A stretch of 43,500 bases of DNA from Candidatus Melainabacteria bacterium. GTDB lineage: Bacteria; Cyanobacteriota; Vampirovibrionia; 2-02-FULL-35-15. Position numbers and translations under genes: made by a program. The DNA is taken from the NCBI GenBank assembly GCA_023250205.1, contig JAHFBE010000010.1, positions 1 through 43,500 on the forward strand, written 5' to 3'. Of the stretch, positions 7,536 to 15,812 are shown piece after piece; position 1 is the stretch's first letter, and every line of letters begins with the position of its first letter. Below the pieces are notes generated by a model. The model searched no databases. It worked only from the letters and a program-made list of their open reading frames with translations, and was not told where the DNA came from.

Positions 7536-7892
7536 TTACAGCTTTGCCTTTTTAACGATCTCAATCCCACTATCCCAAGAGCTGTCTGTAAGATAAATTG
7601 TTGTTTTATTTTTATTAAACCTTACTTTAATTGTTTCACCAATAATCAAGTCGTTTAATTTAGATTTTGTTTTGCCTAAATATGCTATATCACCAACTTT
7701 AATTACAGGATAATAAACATCTTTGCTTTGACCATGACTACCAATGACACCACCATCAAACTGATATTCTTGACCAATTTTAATGTCTAATAAAATGCCA
7801 TTTTCATAAATATGTTTTTCTTTTGCATAAGTTGGGAGAAATAAAATGGTAAAAAAAGCCAGAATAACAAATATATATCTAATATCAAACAT
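7536..7892 (-). CDS. Exported hypothetical protein (118 aa)
   Basis: This is the first gene of the four-gene minus-strand operon. It has a signal peptide (IRYIFVILAFFTILFLPTYA, cleavage after TYA near residue 23) and a 95-residue mature part. The mature part looks beta-stranded (ENGILLDIKIGQEYQFDGG; IIGETIKVRFNKNKTTIYLT), like a small all-beta fold. No catalytic motif is apparent. It is transcribed away from the XRE regulator across a 100-base divergent region, which makes the operon a probable target of that regulator. Function unknown. Confidence 0.6.
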   Translation of the reverse strand: MFDIRYIFVILAFFTILFLPTYAKEKHIYENGILLDIKIGQEYQFDGGVIGSHGQSKDVYYPVIKVGDIAYLGKTKSKLNDLIIGETIKVRFNKNKTTIYLTDSSWDSGIEIVKKAKL

Positions 7893-7994
7893 TTTCCTTA
7901 ATTCCTATTAAAGCTAACGCTAGATTATATTTTAGCATTCTCGTTACGACTAGAGTGTAGACGTATAGTCAGCACAAGATTATCCTGCCTTTAT
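7893..7994. promoter_or_regulatory. Divergent control region of XRE gene and small-protein operon
   Basis: This 102-base region separates the divergent start codons. It contains short dyads such as GCTAA...TTAGC and near-repeats around GTAGACGTATAG. Its position is where an XRE-type regulator would bind to control both directions. No clear -35/-10 pair can be fixed. Confidence 0.35.
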
Positions 7995-8231
7995 ATGGCA
8001 AAAGGCTTAAAATTAATTAGTGCTTTTCTAGGCAACACTATCAAAGAACTAAGAAAAAAGCAGAGTTTATCTCAAGAAGAACTTGCAGAGCGTGCAGGTA
8101 TACATAGAACATTCATGAGTCATGTAGAGTGTGGGACACGAAACATTACTATCTATAATTTAGTAAAAATTGCTAAAGCTTTAAAAGTAAAACCATCAAT
8201 TTTATTGTTGGATATAGATGAAATTGCTTAA
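7995..8231 (+). CDS. XRE family helix-turn-helix regulator
   Basis: The 78-residue protein is little more than a Cro/C1-type helix-turn-helix. NTIKELRKKQSLSQEELAER, the recognition helix region AGIHRTFMSHVECGTRN, and the helix LVKIAKALKVKPSILL give the five-helix fold over residues 10-70. Single-domain regulators of this size control lysogeny-like switches in mobile elements and expression of restriction-modification and toxin genes (C-proteins). It faces away from the four-gene operon of small exported proteins. The most likely targets are that operon and its own promoter. There is no strong ribosome site before ATG 7995, so leaderless or weak translation is possible. Confidence 0.85.
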   Translation: MAKGLKLISAFLGNTIKELRKKQSLSQEELAERAGIHRTFMSHVECGTRNITIYNLVKIAKALKVKPSILLLDIDEIA

Positions 8232-8479
8232 ACATGATTTCTTGCAAACCCTTATTGCTAGAGTGATACAAGGGTGTTAAGTATAACTCATTCGAAAGAA
8301 GTGTAAACCATTTGTTATATTTTTATTTCAGCCCAATACTCTTTTCTGGTTAAAGAAAAGTGGGGCATATTTATAGCGATACTAAAAGGCTGTCAATAAA
8401 AAACATTAATTCTAATAGTGGCATTGTATGATGGACATGTGCCTTGTAATTAAGAGGTATTTCTAGGAGGAGTATTCTT

Positions 8480-8680
8480 ATGGAACAAAGTAAAGCAGCC
8501 AAAGACAGGGTAAGACCCTCTCTAAGGTGTCTAAACATAGAAGAGCCTTATTGGGGTTACCTTAAAGAGCTTGCAAAGGACAGTGCTAGATCTGTATCTT
8601 CTTTTGTCAAATGGATGACAATTAGAATCCATAAAGATCAAAAGGAAATAACTGACTTAGCAAAAATTGCACAAAAATAA
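8480..8680 (+). CDS. Small hypothetical protein, possibly DNA-binding (66 aa)
   Basis: The 66 residues start at ATG 8480 with AGGAGGAG upstream, a strong ribosome site. The sequence (RPSLRCLNIEEPYWGYLKEL, SARSVSSFVKWMTIRIHKDQ) has the length and alternating helix pattern of a ribbon-helix-helix protein, but no conserved signature proves it. It precedes the replication genes of the element, where small control or accessory proteins are common. A stem-loop follows directly after the stop. A stand-alone regulator of the primase operon is the best guess. Confidence 0.55.
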   Translation: MEQSKAAKDRVRPSLRCLNIEEPYWGYLKELAKDSARSVSSFVKWMTIRIHKDQKEITDLAKIAQK

Positions 8681-8682
8681 AA

Positions 8683-8706
8683 AACTCCACATGGAGTTGT
8701 GGAGTT
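8683..8706. terminator. Stem-loop between the small gene and the primase gene
   Basis: AACTCCACA and TGTGGAGTT form a perfect 9-bp stem with a 6-base loop, directly after the 66-aa gene. On the minus strand it is followed by a T-rich run (read as TTTTTATTTTT), the classic form. On the plus strand the T-run is missing, so it may only attenuate transcription into the primase gene. Confidence 0.55.
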
Positions 8707-8827
8707 AGATTCTGAGAATAATTTAAATTAATCAGTTACATTGTATCAGATTTTAACTCCTTCAATAGCCTAAAAAGTGCTTTATGTTGAGCACATAGGA
8801 TTGTATTGTCTAAAAAAGGAGGGAAAT

Positions 8828-9316
8828 ATGTTTTGGGATCCAAATGAAGAAAATCAAATACTTGCCGCTGCAAGATTTTATTATCATATACGTAAGTGGT
8901 CAATAATTCCAATAGTAGGTGGAGATAAAATTCCACGCATTAGAAGTTGGAAAAAATATCAATCTGAATATCTTGAGCCTGAACAAATTGAATTTTGGTT
9001 TAGTAAGTCAAATGTAAATATTGGATTGATTACAGGAATTTTGTCAGGAGTTGTAGTTGTTGACTTTGACATAAAGAAAAATACTGGTGAGTTTTCGGAC
9101 ATTGCTAAGCAGCTTATGAAAGAAATGCCACCAACAATTATTTCAAGAACTGGTAGTGGTGGACTTCATTACTTTTTTAAATATCCATCAGATAAAAAAC
9201 TTAGTAACTTTGTTAAAAAAGACATCGGGGTTGATTTTAGGGGTGAAGGAGGCTACGTTGTGTTACCTCCATCTATTCATTCAAATGGAAAGGAGTATGA
9301 ATTCATATGCAACTAA
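8828..9316 (+). CDS. Primase-polymerase (Prim-Pol) domain protein
   Basis: ATG 8828 is chosen over the track start 8777 because AAAGGAGGG precedes it at a good distance, giving 162 residues. The protein is a bare bifunctional DNA primase/polymerase N-terminal domain of the archaeo-eukaryotic primase superfamily. VVVDFD supplies the metal-binding D-x-D, SGGLHYFF the S-x-H motif, and VDFRGEGGYVVLPPS the third conserved block. Such proteins make primers and extend them for plasmid and satellite replication. In most relatives this domain is fused to a helicase. Here the frame ends just after the domain and the helicase continues in an overlapping frame (ATGCAACTAA). The domain itself looks complete and catalytic. 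Confidence 0.88.
   Translation: MFWDPNEENQILAAARFYYHIRKWSIIPIVGGDKIPRIRSWKKYQSEYLEPEQIEFWFSKSNVNIGLITGILSGVVVVDFDIKKNTGEFSDIAKQLMKEMPPTIISRTGSGGLHYFFKYPSDKKLSNFVKKDIGVDFRGEGGYVVLPPSIHSNGKEYEFICN
9290..9296 (+). promoter_or_regulatory. Internal Shine-Dalgarno AAAGGAG for the helicase ORF
   Basis: AAAGGAG lies inside the end of the primase frame, ten bases before ATG 9307. It supports independent or coupled initiation of the helicase rather than a sequencing frameshift. Confidence 0.5.
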
Positions 9317-11178
9317 ATTTTGATAATATTCCAGTTTTACCTAGTGATCTTTTTAGCGAAATTGAATCTACTAATAAAAATAACTGGAATGAAATAAAAA
9401 ATGTTAACCCTGAAGGCACCAGAAATAATACATCCATAAAGGTTATAGGAAAGCTTTTATACTCTTTACCTCAAGATCAATGGGATACTGTAGGACTTGA
9501 ACTATTCAAGTCCTACAATCAAACTCACAATGCTCCCCCATTAGATGAGGAAGAATTAATGGCTAAATGGGAGGGGATTAAAAGGAAACACTTAGAACAA
9601 CCTGAAAAGAAAAAACAATCCCAAAAAGAGAAAGAAACAGATGGTTTTCTTGAGTTAATAGAAAATAAGGAAAAAACTGGTGAAATCATTTATTTTCATA
9701 ATGAGCTAAATGAATCATTTGTAAAGGTAGTAGTAGATGGTAATCCATATATTATGTCAACAAAAAGTAAAATGCTCAAAAGATACATTTTAAGACTGTT
9801 CTTGGAAACTACTGGTTTCATAATTCCAAAAGAATATCTAAACAGTTTAGTAGAAATGATGGATACAAAAGCATCTTTTGGCAAAAATAAGCATGAGTTA
9901 TCTGTTAGGGTAACAAAAGTTGATAACGTATTGTTCTATGACCTTAAAGATGAACAAAATAGAACAGTAAAAATTACTACTGAGGGATATGAAATTACAA
10001 GCCCACCGATAATATTTAGGCAATATCAACATCAAAATAAGCAAGTTGAGCCATCTTTTGAAGGAGATGTAAAACTTTTCTTAAAATATGCAAATATCAA
10101 AGAGAAAAAATATGAGATCTTGCTTTTAGTATGGATAATTGCTTGTTTTATAGCTGGTTTTCCTCATCCTATATTATATGTTTTTGGCCCCCAAGGAGCA
10201 GCAAAATCAACATTACAAAAACTAATAAAAGATTTAATTGATCCTTCATCGGTAGATTTAACTCCTCTAAGAAATGATTTAAAAGAGTTTATTCAGCTAT
10301 TAGCCCATCATTGGCTAATTGTTTTTGACAATGTATCTAGTTTGAATGAAGAAATGTCAGATGCTATGTGTAGAGCTGTTACTGGTACTGCATTTTCAAA
10401 GCGTGAACTCTATACTGACGACGAAGATGTTATTTATTCATTTAAAAGATGTATTTGTATAAATGGTATTAATTCTGTAATTGGAAGACCAGACTTATTA
10501 GAGAGAAGTATATTATTAGAGCTTGAAAGAATATCTCCAATTAATAGAAGAGATGAACATGAAATAATAACAGAATTTCAAAAAGATAAACCCCAAATAT
10601 TGGGGGGTGTCTTTACTGCTTTATCTAAAGCATTAGCTATAAAGAAAACAATTAAGTTATCTTATAAACCTAGAATGTCTGATTTTGCATCATGGGGTTG
10701 TGCAATCTCCGAAGCAATTGGATATAGTAAAAAGGAATTTTTATCTGCCTTATTTGACAATATAAAAGCACAGAATGAACAAGTATTGTGTGAATCTCCT
10801 ATTGCTCAAGCACTTTTATTTTTTATGGAAGGTCAAAATAAGTGGCATAATACTTCTTCCGTTCTACTTAATGAACTAAAAGTTATTGCTAACAAGTTGG
10901 AAATTAATGAGAAAGAGCTTCCAAAAACTTCAAATGTATTAAGCAGGCAATTAAATAAACTAAGAGCTAATCTTGCTGATATAGGAATTACAGTTATTAC
11001 TAATAAACCACTGAAAAGAGGGAGAGGGATTTATATTTCTAAAACTACTTCAATTAATGACAATATAGTTGATATCGTAGCAGAGGACATTAATTGTAAC
11101 GATGTCAACGATAACAACGATACTTCTGTTATATCAGATGTAAATGATCCTTATAGAAAATACAAAGAAGATGCCTAA
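9307..11178 (+). CDS. Element replication helicase (AAA+/SF3-like) with primase-C-terminal region
   Basis: This 623-residue protein starts within the last codons of the primase gene. Residues 1-95 match the region normally following a Prim-Pol domain (NIPVLPSDLF; NPEGTRNNTSIKVIGKLL). The ATPase domain lies at about 255-450: Walker A GPQGAAKST (294-302), Walker B WLIVFDN (336-342), sensor-1 ICINGIN around N386, and an arginine-finger candidate in RPDLLERS near R400. This is the layout of helicases that unwind plasmid, satellite and phage origins. A winged-helix-like C-terminus (KLRANLADIGITVITNKPLK) would bind DNA. With the preceding Prim-Pol it makes the element's replication module; the origin is not recognised. 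Confidence 0.85.
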   Translation: MQLNFDNIPVLPSDLFSEIESTNKNNWNEIKNVNPEGTRNNTSIKVIGKLLYSLPQDQWDTVGLELFKSYNQTHNAPPLDEEELMAKWEGIKRKHLEQPEKKKQSQKEKETDGFLELIENKEKTGEIIYFHNELNESFVKVVVDGNPYIMSTKSKMLKRYILRLFLETTGFIIPKEYLNSLVEMMDTKASFGKNKHELSVRVTKVDNVLFYDLKDEQNRTVKITTEGYEITSPPIIFRQYQHQNKQVEPSFEGDVKLFLKYANIKEKKYEILLLVWIIACFIAGFPHPILYVFGPQGAAKSTLQKLIKDLIDPSSVDLTPLRNDLKEFIQLLAHHWLIVFDNVSSLNEEMSDAMCRAVTGTAFSKRELYTDDEDVIYSFKRCICINGINSVIGRPDLLERSILLELERISPINRRDEHEIITEFQKDKPQILGGVFTALSKALAIKKTIKLSYKPRMSDFASWGCAISEAIGYSKKEFLSALFDNIKAQNEQVLCESPIAQALLFFMEGQNKWHNTSSVLLNELKVIANKLEINEKELPKTSNVLSRQLNKLRANLADIGITVITNKPLKRGRGIYISKTTSINDNIVDIVAEDINCNDVNDNNDTSVISDVNDPYRKYKEDA

Positions 11179-11221
11179 TGATTTCCGGTATTTTTAATTT
11201 AGGGGACTATACAATAGCCTT

Positions 11222-11656
11222 ATGATAGGGCTATGCGATAAAAGATACAAGTTAGATAGAAAGATAGAAGTAGAAGAATGTTTAAAGTTATCCATAAATT
11301 CTTTTTATGAGGCAAATCTCCTTAGAGATGGTGCCGATGGTCAAACATTATGGCTCAATTTATTTGGCAATGAAATTGCAAGAGTTGACTTCTCAATAAA
11401 TATCAAACCTTCCGATAATTTTATTCAACTAAAATATTTAATAAAGAATGTCAATAAAGTATCTTACACAGTAAGACTAATAACTACTAAATGTAATTTT
11501 TCTGGCGTAAGATACTGGTTTATTTGCCCAGCTATAAAAAACAATGAGCCTTGTTGCAAACGTAGCGGTGTATTGTATAAACCATACAACAGTAAATATT
11601 TCGCTTGTAGGTTTTGTTATGAGCTTACTTATCAGAGTAAGAAGTTTAATTATTAG
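11222..11656 (+). CDS. Zn-ribbon hypothetical protein of mobile elements, probably C-terminally short
   Basis: This 144-residue protein belongs to a widespread family of unknown function that I know from genomic islands. It is recognised by WFICP near residue 100 and by SKYFACRFCYELTYQS near the end. The second Cys pair (CRFC) is intact, while the first is irregular (CPAIKNNEPCCK instead of CPxC). Relatives usually continue some tens of residues after LTYQS with a basic helix. Here the frame stops five residues later, next to the convergent nuclease gene, so the end may have been lost when that gene arrived. It follows the helicase by 43 bases and is probably co-transcribed. Confidence 0.6.
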   Translation: MIGLCDKRYKLDRKIEVEECLKLSINSFYEANLLRDGADGQTLWLNLFGNEIARVDFSINIKPSDNFIQLKYLIKNVNKVSYTVRLITTKCNFSGVRYWFICPAIKNNEPCCKRSGVLYKPYNSKYFACRFCYELTYQSKKFNY

Positions 11657-11689
11657 CAAAAAGGTAGATTATGTATTAAAATACATTAT

Positions 11690-14608
11690 TCATCTTATTT
11701 TGTCATCATCTTCATCTTGCTCGTCTTTATTTTCTAGTAATCCCTTGTCATTTAGTTGATCTATTGCCTCCTTAAGGGTATTTTCAAACTGTTCTGGAGT
11801 CATATTTTCATCAATTTTACCTATTACATATTTTGCATCCTTATAACCTTTTGTTTCTAAATATTTTTTTGCAAAATAGTAAGCATCTATATATTTATGA
11901 CTTATCTTTTTGATTTTTCTTAAGTTCTTAGATCCAACAACATTTCCTATCTTTGCGTCATCATTAACCCTCTTTCCAAGAAGCTCATGTATTATTTCAT
12001 AATCATCATCTGCATTAATTTCATTAGAAATAGTTGTTTGCCCTTTTTTCTCTTCTAAGATGTAACATTCTTCACTACCATCCCAATCTACATAAACAGA
12101 TGTATTATATATAACTTTGTCTAATACTAAATAATTATCAAATTCAGCATTATTAAGTAAAAATAGTCCAACTATTTGATTTAAAACATCCAAATCCTTA
12201 TTATTTTTCCTATATAAGTTATAAGCAATATCAATTGCTTGGTTAAAGTTCTTTCTTTTTGAGTATAAGGAAGATAAGGATAGTTGCTCAGATTTGCTAA
12301 GACTTTCAAAATCTATAACAGCTAAAAGAAACTTATCAACTTCGTCAAACCTTTCCAATCCATATAAATAAGTTGCTCTTTCTAGCAATAAGGATAAGTC
12401 CCTTTCATTTACTTTAATAAGTTGTTCAATTAGATTTAATGCCTCTTCTTTTTTACCTGTTTCAAAAAGAAGGCTACTTTCTTTTAACGTATACTTCTTC
12501 AGCAAACCATGTCTTGCTCTTATTGTAGACATTATAGTTAATAATTGAGATTTGTAGTTAGCCTGATACAAGGATAACAACATTTTATCTAAGCGATCAT
12601 CTAATTTCCCTATATCCACAATATGTTCATAACATTTTGCTGCTTTGTCATATATCTTATATTCAAAAAAAGTTTCTGCAAGAATGTGAAAATTATTTGA
12701 TTCAGGATCTTTCAATGAAAGACTATATGCAGTGATTAGCATTGGTAGTCCCTTGCTAATTCCCTCCTTAGTACAAGTTAATATTGCATCATTAATTATT
12801 GTTCTAATAGATTCCGGAAAATCTTTCTTTAGTATATTCTTGATTCTTTCAGCATCCTTATCTCTATGATCATTTAGGTACATAGTTAACAATTTATCCA
12901 ATAATTCTTTTCGAACAAACAGATCTGCAACTTTATCCTCAATTGCATTTCCAGCAATTCTAAGTGCTTCTTCTTTGTTTTTCTTAATACCACTTCGCAT
13001 CAATAGGTCTATTAATAATAGTGTTGCTCTAGAAACACCAGACTTATTATGGAGTATTTTTGCCGAATTAATAATTTCTTCAGTAATTAAACTTGCATTC
13101 TCCGAATGCAAGACCAAATTAGCTTTATTCATTATAAAGTTTTCATTCTCAGGATCAGCTTCTAATGCAATATCATACTCTTTGATTCCATCTGCAATAT
13201 TACCTAATAAGTATTTTGCAAAAGCTCTATTAGCAAAAACGTGAATCCGGATATTTCGCATTTCCGTTCTTGAATAAATATCCCAAAGCTCTGAAAGCAT
13301 TGAAATTGCATCTAGGAGTTTCTTTTTTGAATCTTCGCTAATTTTGCTAGCCATTTTTTCTTTTGCAGCTTGCTCTATATAAATAGATGCTAGTAGGCTT
13401 TTTGCCCCCTCAATTATTTTTTTATTATCACCTCTTAATACTTTTTTAAGCCATTCCTCTGCCTTATCATTACTGTCTTTTTTAATGGCAACCGTGCCAA
13501 TTGCTAATGCTGTATGAGGTTGTTCTCTATATTGAACTGGCACTTTATTAATAACATCATTTAGATCTTCATTATCTTGCGAGGAACTAACTATAATTGA
13601 ATACGCAATATCACTTTTTTCATTTTTACTCAAAACTATTTTTGCTATCCTTATTGCTTCATCATGATTATTTAAGTTTTGCTTACCAATAGCATAATTG
13701 CATAAAGCTTTTTCATCTTCCTTATTGTGATCTAATGCATCAATTAAGTAATTTGCTCCTTCACTAACAACACCTTCATCTTTTTCGCTTTGAATACATT
13801 TTAATTTTCCAATACCTAAGCTTGTTAAGATTTTATATTTTTGAATTTCATTCGTTTCACCCCAATATTTTTCTTTGATCATATTAAATATCTTTATTGC
13901 TGTTATGCAACAATAATTGTCAACCAGATATTTACCTTGCTCAATTACTGCATCAATCTCTGAAGACTTATTTGGCTTATCTTTTATTGATTCTATTTTA
14001 TCTAGAAGTAGTTGAACTCCAGAGTCTATCTTCTCTGCTAATTTTTTGTTAGAAGGCGGGAAAAATTCATCTTTGATATCAGGGTTAGCATCTAATAGTG
14101 ATAATACTTTCACTCCATCCCAATAATGAAAACCTTTAAAGGGATATTTTTTTAAGTTCTTTTCTATTTTTTCCTCTATAGTGTCATGCGTTCCTTTTTT
14201 TGCTACTCCAGTAAAAGATACATTCGTGATTATAATGTAATAATCACATTTTCCATCTTTGAAGTAACCATATTTTTCTAAGCTTTTTGGTTCACTATCT
14301 ATATAACCTTTAATAGTACTTCGTGCATCATCCACTAAACCATGAGTATTGCAATATTTTGACTGAAAAATCCATTTACCATTCCATTTTTCTGTATGTG
14401 AAGGATAGTTGGCTTCTCCTGAATATGTTGCTTCTCTTCCACCATCCCTACCAGATCCAAAAATTATTGATCCAGGGCCTATTTCTTTTAATATAAGTGC
14501 TTTACAAAGGTCTTCAAACCTCTCATCCTTTAGTTCATTTAATTGTTCAAGACTTATTTTCATTGTAAATAAATTATTTACAATTATATCTTGTTGAGAT
14601 TTCACCAC
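11690..14608 (-). CDS. Mrr-like nuclease - TPR - GreA/B-C-like fusion, candidate anti-phage protein
   Basis: The 972-residue protein starts at GTG 14608 within the integrase stop region (GTGGTGA), with GCAGGGG as ribosome site. A second start would be ATG 14563. Residues about 20-180 form a PD-(D/E)xK nuclease of the Mrr type: E32 in RFEDLC, D55 in GSGRDGGREA, and Q82-x-K84 in FQSKY. Residues about 225-860 are helical repeats of TPR type (for example MRNIRIHVFANRAFAKYLLG). The last 110 residues contain IIHELLGKRVNDDAKIG, which resembles the GreA/B C-terminal domain attached to some PIN/TPR proteins. No Walker A motif is present, so it is not a STAND NTPase. A nuclease with a sensor-like repeat array on a mobile element suggests phage defence; direct evidence is lacking. 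Confidence 0.75.
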   Translation of the reverse strand: MVKSQQDIIVNNLFTMKISLEQLNELKDERFEDLCKALILKEIGPGSIIFGSGRDGGREATYSGEANYPSHTEKWNGKWIFQSKYCNTHGLVDDARSTIKGYIDSEPKSLEKYGYFKDGKCDYYIIITNVSFTGVAKKGTHDTIEEKIEKNLKKYPFKGFHYWDGVKVLSLLDANPDIKDEFFPPSNKKLAEKIDSGVQLLLDKIESIKDKPNKSSEIDAVIEQGKYLVDNYCCITAIKIFNMIKEKYWGETNEIQKYKILTSLGIGKLKCIQSEKDEGVVSEGANYLIDALDHNKEDEKALCNYAIGKQNLNNHDEAIRIAKIVLSKNEKSDIAYSIIVSSSQDNEDLNDVINKVPVQYREQPHTALAIGTVAIKKDSNDKAEEWLKKVLRGDNKKIIEGAKSLLASIYIEQAAKEKMASKISEDSKKKLLDAISMLSELWDIYSRTEMRNIRIHVFANRAFAKYLLGNIADGIKEYDIALEADPENENFIMNKANLVLHSENASLITEEIINSAKILHNKSGVSRATLLLIDLLMRSGIKKNKEEALRIAGNAIEDKVADLFVRKELLDKLLTMYLNDHRDKDAERIKNILKKDFPESIRTIINDAILTCTKEGISKGLPMLITAYSLSLKDPESNNFHILAETFFEYKIYDKAAKCYEHIVDIGKLDDRLDKMLLSLYQANYKSQLLTIMSTIRARHGLLKKYTLKESSLLFETGKKEEALNLIEQLIKVNERDLSLLLERATYLYGLERFDEVDKFLLAVIDFESLSKSEQLSLSSLYSKRKNFNQAIDIAYNLYRKNNKDLDVLNQIVGLFLLNNAEFDNYLVLDKVIYNTSVYVDWDGSEECYILEEKKGQTTISNEINADDDYEIIHELLGKRVNDDAKIGNVVGSKNLRKIKKISHKYIDAYYFAKKYLETKGYKDAKYVIGKIDENMTPEQFENTLKEAIDQLNDKGLLENKDEQDEDDDKIR

Positions 14609-15714
14609 CCCTGCATCTCTTTAATAACTTCATCTTGACTTGTCATTAAATACCCCTGTGTAGTCTTTAAATCTGAGTGCCCTAATGCTAACGAAATAAT
14701 ATTTATAGGCTTGCCAGCATTGGCCGCTATCGTTGCAAATGTTCTTCTTAACCCATGAACATTTACATCTATGTTTATTCTTTTTGAAAGCCTTTTTACT
14801 TTTCTAAATAACGTTTCAGGAGTAAATGATACAGGCTGATTACTGGCTCTTATAGTGGTTATAAAAAAGTTTTCTAAGTTTGTTTTTAGTCTTAGCTTTA
14901 AGTAATTAGCAAGATAGTTGTAAAGCCTGTTACAAATCCCTACAACTCTATTTTTCTTTCCCTTCCCTAAATAAATAAACAATTTTCTGTTTATAAGATC
15001 AACATCTTGAAGTCTTAAATTACATAATTCACTAGCCCTTAAACCACTGAAAACTATCGTTGCAATCGTTGCACCGTTGAGTAATACATCATATGGTGAT
15101 TGACCATTACACCATTTAGAAGATTCTTCTAGTAATTTCTCAACATCTTCTTGAGAACAATGCAATTTCTTAGCCGGATAAACTCTTTTTGGTTTTAACT
15201 CCTTTAATTCTGTCAGTAATATTTCATCAACATAGCCCTTAATAGCTAAATATTTAATAAAAGAACGTATAGCCTTATATAAATTGTCCTTAATACTAAA
15301 ACTCTTTACGTCAATGCTTGCAAGAACAGTTCTTACATTCTCTTTTGACACCAAAACAGATTTGCCATACCTACGTGGTAATAAACTCCAATATTTCCCC
15401 ATGCAGTATTGATATAACTCAATAGTTTTATCACTTAATGCTTTTGCAGTTAATGCACCACTCTTACACCAGCTAATCCATTCTTCTTGTTTCTCTTGTA
15501 AGAACTTATAATCAGACAAATACCCGTTTGCTTTTTTAAAGCTATTTCTATTTTTCTTCCAATCAAAATATGAGCTTGCAGGTACTAAATAAATAAAACC
15601 ACCTTGAAATGGTTTAGTTATTGTAGGTATTTCATTATTCTTTGCAAGTTTTCTTATATATCGTTCAGAAACTCTTAAATCTGCTGCTATATCAGCAATT
15701 GATAAAGTATCCAT
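14602..15714 (-). CDS. Tyrosine recombinase / integrase with N-terminal helix-turn-helix
   Basis: The track starts at GTG 15738, but ATG 15714 with GAAAGG upstream is preferred, giving 370 residues. Numbering by the track protein, residues 10-62 form an excisionase-like helix-turn-helix (LSIADIAADLRVSERYIRKL). Residues 70-185 form the core-binding SAM-like domain, and 195-378 the catalytic domain. The catalytic set is complete: R234 (SGLRASEL), the lysine in LGKGKKNR, H328-x-x-R331 (HGLRRTFAT), H354 (ALGHSDLKTT) and Y363. It catalyses integration and excision at the 49-bp core in tRNA-Pro. It sits at the right end, reading inward, and its stop overlaps the start of the nuclease gene. An HTH fused to the integrase is uncommon and may replace a separate excisionase. 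Confidence 0.93.
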   Translation of the reverse strand: MDTLSIADIAADLRVSERYIRKLAKNNEIPTITKPFQGGFIYLVPASSYFDWKKNRNSFKKANGYLSDYKFLQEKQEEWISWCKSGALTAKALSDKTIELYQYCMGKYWSLLPRRYGKSVLVSKENVRTVLASIDVKSFSIKDNLYKAIRSFIKYLAIKGYVDEILLTELKELKPKRVYPAKKLHCSQEDVEKLLEESSKWCNGQSPYDVLLNGATIATIVFSGLRASELCNLRLQDVDLINRKLFIYLGKGKKNRVVGICNRLYNYLANYLKLRLKTNLENFFITTIRASNQPVSFTPETLFRKVKRLSKRINIDVNVHGLRRTFATIAANAGKPINIISLALGHSDLKTTQGYLMTSQDEVIKEMQGW

Positions 15715-15729
15715 CTTGTCCAGCCTTTC

Positions 15730-15750
15730 AGCTGGCACAGATGGAACTAA
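15730..15750 (+). repeat. Right arm-type repeat
   Basis: AGCTGGCACAGATGGAACTAA matches the reverse complement of 6482-6502 at 19 of 21 bases. It overlaps the 5' end of the longer integrase reading and lies 62 bases from attR. It could bind the integrase both as an arm site and as an autoregulatory operator. Confidence 0.6.
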
Positions 15751-15812
15751 TCTAAATAGTTAAGTTGTTATATTTGTTACTTTAATATGAGTGGGGTTTG
15801 ATTTAAAATCTT

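Noticed and set aside
8736-8936. 66-aa minus-strand ORF
   Set aside because: Overlaps the well-supported Prim-Pol gene on the opposite strand and has no family features.
9300-9316. Programmed -1 frameshift joining Prim-Pol and helicase
   Set aside because: No slippery heptamer in the only possible window, and an internal Shine-Dalgarno exists for the second ORF.
12975-13244. 89-aa plus-strand ORF inside the nuclease-TPR gene
   Set aside because: Shadow frame of a long, repeat-rich coding gene.
11690-14608. Avs/STAND NTPase defence protein
   Set aside because: The N-terminal nuclease fits, but no Walker A or B motif was found in the central region, which looks like TPR repeats.
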